From: Streptomyces durocortorensis
Lineage (GTDB): Bacteria > Actinomycetota > Actinomycetes > Streptomycetales > Streptomycetaceae
Length of the DNA stretch: 36,849 bases
Direction of reading: 5' to 3'
Assembly: GCF_016901035.1 (NCBI RefSeq)
Contig: NZ_JAFEUF010000048.1
Span: 1 to 36,849, forward strand
Shown here: positions 33,014 through 36,849 of the stretch, one piece after another
Layout of the letters: every line of letters starts with the position of its first letter
Numbering within the stretch: position 1 is the stretch's first letter
The notes under the pieces: generated by a model
Seen by the model: the letters and a program-made list of their open reading frames with translations, nothing else
What the model was told of the DNA's origin: nothing
Databases searched by the model: none
Made by a program: the position numbers and the translations under genes

Positions 33014-34275
33014 GCCGTCTCCTCACGGGTCAGCAGCAGCTGCTGCACATCGAGATAGCCGGAGCGGAAGCCCGCTTCGGAGTACGCGAGGTAGAAGGTC
33101 CACATCCGGCGGAAGACGGCGTCGAAGCCGAGGGCGTCGACCTCGGCCGCCCGTCCGGTGAACCGCTCGCGCCACAGGCGGAGCGTTTCGGCGTAGTGCG
33201 CGCCGAAGCGGATGCGCTGGGTGGTGCGCAGGCTCGTGCGTCCGGTGGTGATCCGCTCCACGGCCTCGGTGGAGGGCAGCAGTCCGCCGGGGAAGATGTA
33301 CTTGTGGATCCAGGTGTACGTGGATCGGCTGGCGCGCAGCCGGTCGTCGGGCATGGTGATGGCCTGGAGGGCGACCCGGCCGCCGGGGGCGAGCAGCCGG
33401 TCCAGGGTCTCGAAGTAGACCGGCCAGAACTCCTCGCCGACCGCCTCGACCATCTCGACGCTGACGATGGCGTCGTAGTCGCCGGTGACATGGCGGTAGT
33501 CGCTCAGCCGCACCTCGACGCGGTCCTCGAATCCGGCCTCGCGGATACGGGCGAGAGCGAGGGTGCGCTGCTCGGCGGAGAGGGTGACGGTGACGACCCG
33601 GGCGCCGCGGGCGGCCGCACGGATGGCCAGTTCGCCCCAGCCGGTGCCGATCTCCAGGAGACGGGTGCCCTCGGTGACCCCGGCGGCATCCAGCAGCCGG
33701 TCGATCTTGCGGTGCTGGGCGGCGGGCAGCAGGTCGTGGTCGGCGGGGAAACCGCGGAAGACGGCGGAGGAGTACGAGAGCGTCTCGTCGAGGAAGAGGG
33801 CGAACAGCTCGTTGGACAGGTCGTAGTGGTGGCTGATGTTGTCCCGGGAGCCCTCGGGGGTGTTCATCTGCGCGGCGGGCCTGCGCAGATGCCAGATGCC
33901 GCGCAGGCGTTGCAGGGAGCGGGGGACGAGGTCGGCGGCGTTGTCGGCGAGGACGGTCAGCACGGCGACGAGGTCCGGCGCGTCCCACTCGCCGGCCATG
34001 TAGGACTCGCCGAAGCCGATGAGTCCGCTCGCCCCGATCCGCCGGAAGAAGGCGTCGGGGTCGCGGATGTCCATGAGCGGTCCGCCGAGGCCGATGTCGC
34101 CTTGGCCCGCGAGCCGGGCGCGCAGGGGGAGACCGCCGAGCGCGCGGCGGACGATGCGTTCGGCGACGGCGGTCCGGGCGCGGGACACCCGGGGCAGGGT
34201 GACGATGTCGGGCCAGCGTTCCGGGTCGGTCCCGGGGGTGTGCTCTGCCGGCAGCGCCGAGGTGGGAGCGGTCAC
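33010..34275 (-). CDS. Cyclopropane-fatty-acyl-phospholipid synthase-type methyltransferase (second)
   Basis: 421 residues, GTG at 34275 overlapping the DUF1365 stop (GTGA). Same family as its neighbour: GDIGLGGPLMDIRDPDAFFRRI, ISHHYDLSNELFALFLDETLSYSSAVF, RLLEIGTGWGELAIRAAARGA (SAM motif I) and IHKYIFPGGLLPSTEAVERI. At the catalytic-site segment it has SVEMVEAVGEEFWPVYF, with Ala in place of the His of EHVG, which may mark a different reaction such as plain methylation. The two enzymes are distant paralogues, not a recent duplication. Confidence 0.92.
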   Translation of the reverse strand: MTAPTSALPAEHTPGTDPERWPDIVTLPRVSRARTAVAERIVRRALGGLPLRARLAGQGDIGLGGPLMDIRDPDAFFRRIGASGLIGFGESYMAGEWDAPDLVAVLTVLADNAADLVPRSLQRLRGIWHLRRPAAQMNTPEGSRDNISHHYDLSNELFALFLDETLSYSSAVFRGFPADHDLLPAAQHRKIDRLLDAAGVTEGTRLLEIGTGWGELAIRAAARGARVVTVTLSAEQRTLALARIREAGFEDRVEVRLSDYRHVTGDYDAIVSVEMVEAVGEEFWPVYFETLDRLLAPGGRVALQAITMPDDRLRASRSTYTWIHKYIFPGGLLPSTEAVERITTGRTSLRTTQRIRFGAHYAETLRLWRERFTGRAAEVDALGFDAVFRRMWTFYLAYSEAGFRSGYLDVQQLLLTREETA

Positions 34276-34994
34276 TGCATGCCTTCCTGTGTGCGGTGAG
34301 GGGGACGGGGTTGCACGGGGAGTCCGCGCAGGTAGAGCCGGATTCCGTGCAGGCGGATCGCGGCGGAGACAAGGATGGTGGAGAGGGGGTGGCGCAGGGC
34401 GAGGCGCACCAGCTGGCGCGGTGTGGCGGGGCGGCGCCCACCGCGTACGGTCGCGGTGAACGGGCGGCCCCCCTCCCGCTCCAGATGGATGCTCAGGTCG
34501 AGACGCGCCCCGGGCTCGGGCAGCCGCATCCGGTAGCCGCCGTCCACGGGGAAGAACGGCGAGACGTAGAACTCCTTGCCGGTAACGGCTCGGTCATTCC
34601 CGTCGGGGCGCAGAAGGTAGCCGTGGCGTCCGCCGTACGTGTTGTGCACCTCGGCGACGACGCAGAGGGGACTGCCGTCGGCGCGGTGGCACCAGTAGAC
34701 GGTGATCGGGTTGAAGACGTACCCGAACACCCGGGCCTGGGTCAGCATGGTGACGGTGCCGTCGCCCAGCTCCACGTCCCGGGCCCGCAGGAAGCGCTCC
34801 AGACCGTCCCGGATGGTGGGGGCGGTGCCGGCGAAGTGGTCGCGGGCATCGAACCGGGCCAGCGGCCGCAGGGCGCGCGGCAGCCGGGGCGGCCGGTCGG
34901 GGTCGATCAGCCACAGATACGTCCGGTGCCGGAACGCGTACTTCGTGGGCCGGTTCCGTACGTGCGTGATGGTGCACGGGTAGAGGGCGTTCAC
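34272..34994 (-). CDS. DUF1365 protein
   Basis: 240 residues, GTG at 34994 overlapping the FAD-enzyme stop (GTGA); a second GTG at 34997 is adjacent. The DUF1365 signature is clear: NALYPCTITHVRNRPTKYAFRHRTYLWLIDPD at the N-terminus, TMLTQARVFGYVFNPITVYWCHRADGSPLCVVAEVHNTYGGRH in the middle and KEFYVSPFFPVDGGYRMRLPEPG. The family has no assigned reaction but nearly always sits next to the FAD enzyme and CFA synthase found here. It probably acts on fatty acyl chains of phospholipids. Confidence 0.92.
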   Translation of the reverse strand: MNALYPCTITHVRNRPTKYAFRHRTYLWLIDPDRPPRLPRALRPLARFDARDHFAGTAPTIRDGLERFLRARDVELGDGTVTMLTQARVFGYVFNPITVYWCHRADGSPLCVVAEVHNTYGGRHGYLLRPDGNDRAVTGKEFYVSPFFPVDGGYRMRLPEPGARLDLSIHLEREGGRPFTATVRGGRRPATPRQLVRLALRHPLSTILVSAAIRLHGIRLYLRGLPVQPRPPHRTQEGMQ

Positions 34995-36265
34995 CACCGC
35001 ACCCCCAGGGCGGCGGCGGCCTCGACCCCCGAACGGCAGCCGTCCTCGTGGAACCCCCAGCCGTGGTACGCCCCCGCGTAGGCGGTGACGGGGCCGGACA
35101 GGGCGGGCAGCCGGCCCTGGGCCGCGACCGACTCCGGGGTGTAGACGGGGTGCTCGTAGACCATGCGGGCGCGGACGGTGTGCGGGTCGACCCGGTCGGA
35201 GCCGTTCAGCGTGACGACGAAGGTGTCCGGGGCGTCGAGCCGCTGGAGCCGGTTCATGTCGTAGCTGACGGTGACCCGGTCGGCGTCGGCGGCGCAGGAG
35301 GGCATCAGGTAGTTCCAGGAGGCCCTGGCCCCCCGGGCGCGCGGCAGCAGGGCGGTGTCCGTGTGGAGCAGGGTGGGGTTGCGGGAGTACCGGAACGCGC
35401 CGAGCGTGCTGCGCTCGGCGTCGGTCGGGTCGGCGAGCATCCGCAGCGCCTGGTCGGGGTGGGTGGCGATGACGACGGAGTCGTACGGGGTGGTCGTGCC
35501 GTCCTCCGTGGTGACCTCGACGCCGTCCGCGTGCCGGGTGATGGCGCGTACCGGGGTGGCAATGTGCACGGTGGTGAGCTGTTTGACCACACGGTCGACG
35601 TAGGAGCGCGAGCCGCCGGTGACGGTGCGCCAGACCGGGGAGTTCCCGATGGTGAGCATGCCGTGGTGGTCGAGGAAGCGGAAGAGATAGCGGGCCGGGT
35701 AGCGCAGGGCGGTGACCGGGTCGCAGGACCAGACGGCGGAGACCATCGGGGTGAGGAAGTGGGCGTGGAAGTACGGCGAGAACCGCCCGCGCCGGGCGAA
35801 CTCCCCCAGCGTCATCCCGCTCGCTCCGCTCTCCGGCAGCGTGAGCACGGCCCGGGCGGCGCGGTGGAAGCGCGGCACCTCGGCGAGCATCCGCAGATAG
35901 CGTCCGCGCACGGCGGAGCCCGGCTGGGCGAAGAGCCCGGCGGGCCCACGGGCCCCCGCGTACTCCAGGCCGCACCCCTCGCACCGCACGGACATCGACA
36001 TCTCGGACTCCTGGGTGGCGACGCCCAGTTCGTCGAAGAGCCGCAGCAGACGGGGGTAGGTCCGCCGGTTGTGCACGATGAACCCGGAGTCGACGCGGTG
36101 CACCCGCCCGTCGGACGCGCCCAGGTCGTGGGTGTGGGCGTGGCCCCCGAGGCGGTCGTCGGCTTCGTACAGCGTCACCTCATGAGCGTCCCGGAGAACG
36201 TGGGCGGCGGTCAGTCCCGCCACCCCGGCCCCCACCACGGCCGTCCGCCGCCGTTCCCCTGCCAT
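34991..36265 (-). CDS. FAD-dependent amine-oxidase-like oxidoreductase
   Basis: 424 residues, ATG at 36265 with GGAGGG 8 bp upstream. The N-terminal dinucleotide fold VVGAGVAGLTAAHVLRDAHEVTLYEADDRLGGHAHTHD (about 10-47) and DSGFIVHNRRTYP place it in the flavin amine-oxidase/desaturase-like group that accompanies DUF1365 and CFA synthases. The C-terminal FAD motif is YAGAYHGWGFHEDGCRSGVEAA. It likely oxidises or desaturates a methylated or unsaturated acyl chain. It is the first gene of the five-gene operon; the region upstream carries several palindromes. Confidence 0.92.
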   Translation of the reverse strand: MAGERRRTAVVGAGVAGLTAAHVLRDAHEVTLYEADDRLGGHAHTHDLGASDGRVHRVDSGFIVHNRRTYPRLLRLFDELGVATQESEMSMSVRCEGCGLEYAGARGPAGLFAQPGSAVRGRYLRMLAEVPRFHRAARAVLTLPESGASGMTLGEFARRGRFSPYFHAHFLTPMVSAVWSCDPVTALRYPARYLFRFLDHHGMLTIGNSPVWRTVTGGSRSYVDRVVKQLTTVHIATPVRAITRHADGVEVTTEDGTTTPYDSVVIATHPDQALRMLADPTDAERSTLGAFRYSRNPTLLHTDTALLPRARGARASWNYLMPSCAADADRVTVSYDMNRLQRLDAPDTFVVTLNGSDRVDPHTVRARMVYEHPVYTPESVAAQGRLPALSGPVTAYAGAYHGWGFHEDGCRSGVEAAAALGVRW

Positions 36266-36296
36266 TCCGGCTCCCTCCGGTCCTTCCGCACTGGTC

Positions 36297-36317
36297 GGAG
36301 CGCTGTTGGAGCGCTCC
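36297..36317. promoter_or_regulatory. Palindrome upstream of the lipid operon
   Basis: Perfect 8-bp arms GGAGCGCT (36297-36304) and AGCGCTCC (36310-36317) with a GTTGG loop, 32 bp before the ATG of the first gene. It may be an operator or a leader hairpin. Confidence 0.55.
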
Positions 36318-36347
36318 TCACCCCCTATTCGTGGCCGTCGGCCGAAA

Positions 36348-36405
36348 GGATTGGTCGATCATCGACTCTGCTCCGAACGAGTGAATGAGCTCTCGGGACC
36401 AATCC
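36348..36405. promoter_or_regulatory. Operator-like inverted repeats upstream of the lipid operon
   Basis: GGATTGGTC (36348-36356) is exactly inverted as GACCAATCC at 36397-36405, 40 bp apart. A second, compact palindrome GTCGATCATCGAC (36354-36366) overlaps the first arm. Together they suggest a regulator that loops or binds in pairs, placed 80-140 bp from the start codon. Confidence 0.55.
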
Positions 36406-36456
36406 GCCGACCGACCGGCGCCGAACCCCCTGTGTGAGAACGGACCGGAACGAGGC

Positions 36457-36582
36457 GAGGACGGACGGGGCACATCTGCCCCGTCCGTCCGGCCCTGCGC
36501 GAACGGACGGGGCACACCTGCTCCTTCCGTCCCGCCCGGGGCGGACGGATCGGGCACACCCGCTCCGGCGGTTCCGCTCGGC
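36457..36582. repeat. 42-bp tandem repeat, three copies
   Basis: The core ACGGAYSGGGCACA recurs at 36461, 36503 and 36545, exactly 42 bp apart, with divergence growing in the last copy. On the minus strand it can be read as a repeated CPVR peptide, but no ribosome site supports a gene. Confidence 0.8.
36459..36490. terminator. Strong hairpin within the 42-bp repeat
   Basis: Perfect 14-bp arms GGACGGACGGGGCA (36459-36472) and TGCCCCGTCCGTCC (36477-36490) with a CATC loop. Only the first repeat copy forms the full stem. It could terminate transcription entering from beyond the window or insulate the operon promoter. Confidence 0.65.
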
Positions 36583-36639
36583 GCGTGTCGTGGTCGCCGC
36601 GCCCGGCGGCCCGGCCGCCGGATGCGGGGTGTGCCGCCC

Positions 36640-36849
36640 CCGGCCGGCGCCGCGGCCCAGCGCCGCCCGGGCGGGCGCCGCCGGCGCCCCCCCCCCGGGG
36701 GGGGGGGGGGGGCCGCCCCCCCCCGCGGGGGGGGGGGCGGGGGGGGGGGGGGGGGCCCCCCCCCCCGGGGCCCCCGGGGGGGGGGGGGGGGGGCCCCCCC
36801 CGCGCCGCCCCGGTACGCCGTACGGGACCGGCCGGCGCCGGTCCCGTAC
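36640..36849. other. Low-complexity G/C runs, likely artefact, ending in a palindrome
   Basis: From about 36690 to 36800 the sequence is almost only alternating runs of G and C, with no coding signal. The last 30 bases (36820-36849) are a perfect palindrome with arms GTACGGGACCGGC and GCCGGTCCCGTAC. This looks like a failed read-through of a GC hairpin at a contig end. Confidence 0.75.

Noticed and set aside
30858..36265. Secondary-metabolite or mycolic-acid cluster
   Set aside because: There are no synthase, carrier or ligase genes; the set fits phospholipid acyl-chain modification only.
36318..36557. Small minus-strand frame with repeated CPVR peptide
   Set aside because: The repeat is explained by the 42-bp DNA repeat; no ribosome site, and part of the frame crosses a terminator-like hairpin.

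Overview
The window looks like a piece of a Streptomyces chromosome. It has very high GC with strong third-position GC bias, many GTG starts, leaderless promoters ending in TANNNT, and several Streptomyces-typical small families. The gene order from rpsA to coaE and on to uvrB and terD also fits, from memory, the conserved core of Streptomyces chromosomes. I see no integrase, transposase, phage genes, CRISPR array, rRNA, ordinary tRNA or large biosynthetic cluster.

Layout. 1-5700: the 3' end of a secreted Ig-like-domain protein, a 45-residue membrane peptide, a DUF3068 protein, and on the minus strand a methyltransferase followed by the HrpB-type helicase. 5700-11100: a strong promoter and long leader for rpsA (ribosomal protein S1), then a PAC2-family gene, coaE, a TPR protein, a DUF6343 membrane protein and a second methyltransferase. 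11100-16500: a small lipoprotein, then a translationally coupled pair, SNF2-family helicase plus SWIM zinc-finger protein. 16500-17660: a conserved cytoplasmic protein of unknown function (DUF7873-like), followed by about 300 bp holding two tandem RNA elements that fold like circularly permuted tRNAs, the arrangement known from YrlA-type bacterial Y RNAs. 17650-23500: a C39-like peptidase gene coupled to an aminotransferase, a divergent HxlR regulator with clear operators, a degenerate uridine-kinase-like gene, the psuG-psuK pseudouridine breakdown pair and a cupin. 23700-30750: an MFS transporter, ogt, a glycerophosphodiesterase, an MHYT membrane sensor, uvrB and a TerD protein. 30850-36270: a minus-strand five-gene operon for membrane lipid modification (FAD oxidoreductase, DUF1365, two cyclopropane-synthase-type methyltransferases, DUF1295), with a GTGA overlap at all four junctions. 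The window ends in G/C homopolymer sequence that looks artefactual.

How it works together. uvrB and ogt carry near-perfect RecA-independent (PafBC-type) DNA-damage promoters directly upstream of leaderless starts, and the SNF2/SWIM operon has a weaker copy, so these separate loci may form one damage regulon. The most unusual item is the tandem pair of permuted tRNA-like RNAs behind the DUF7873-like gene, with no Ro/Rsr or RtcB gene nearby in the window. A recurring oddity is short tandem duplication at gene ends, several copies of which include stop codons. All functions are inferred from sequence by eye.
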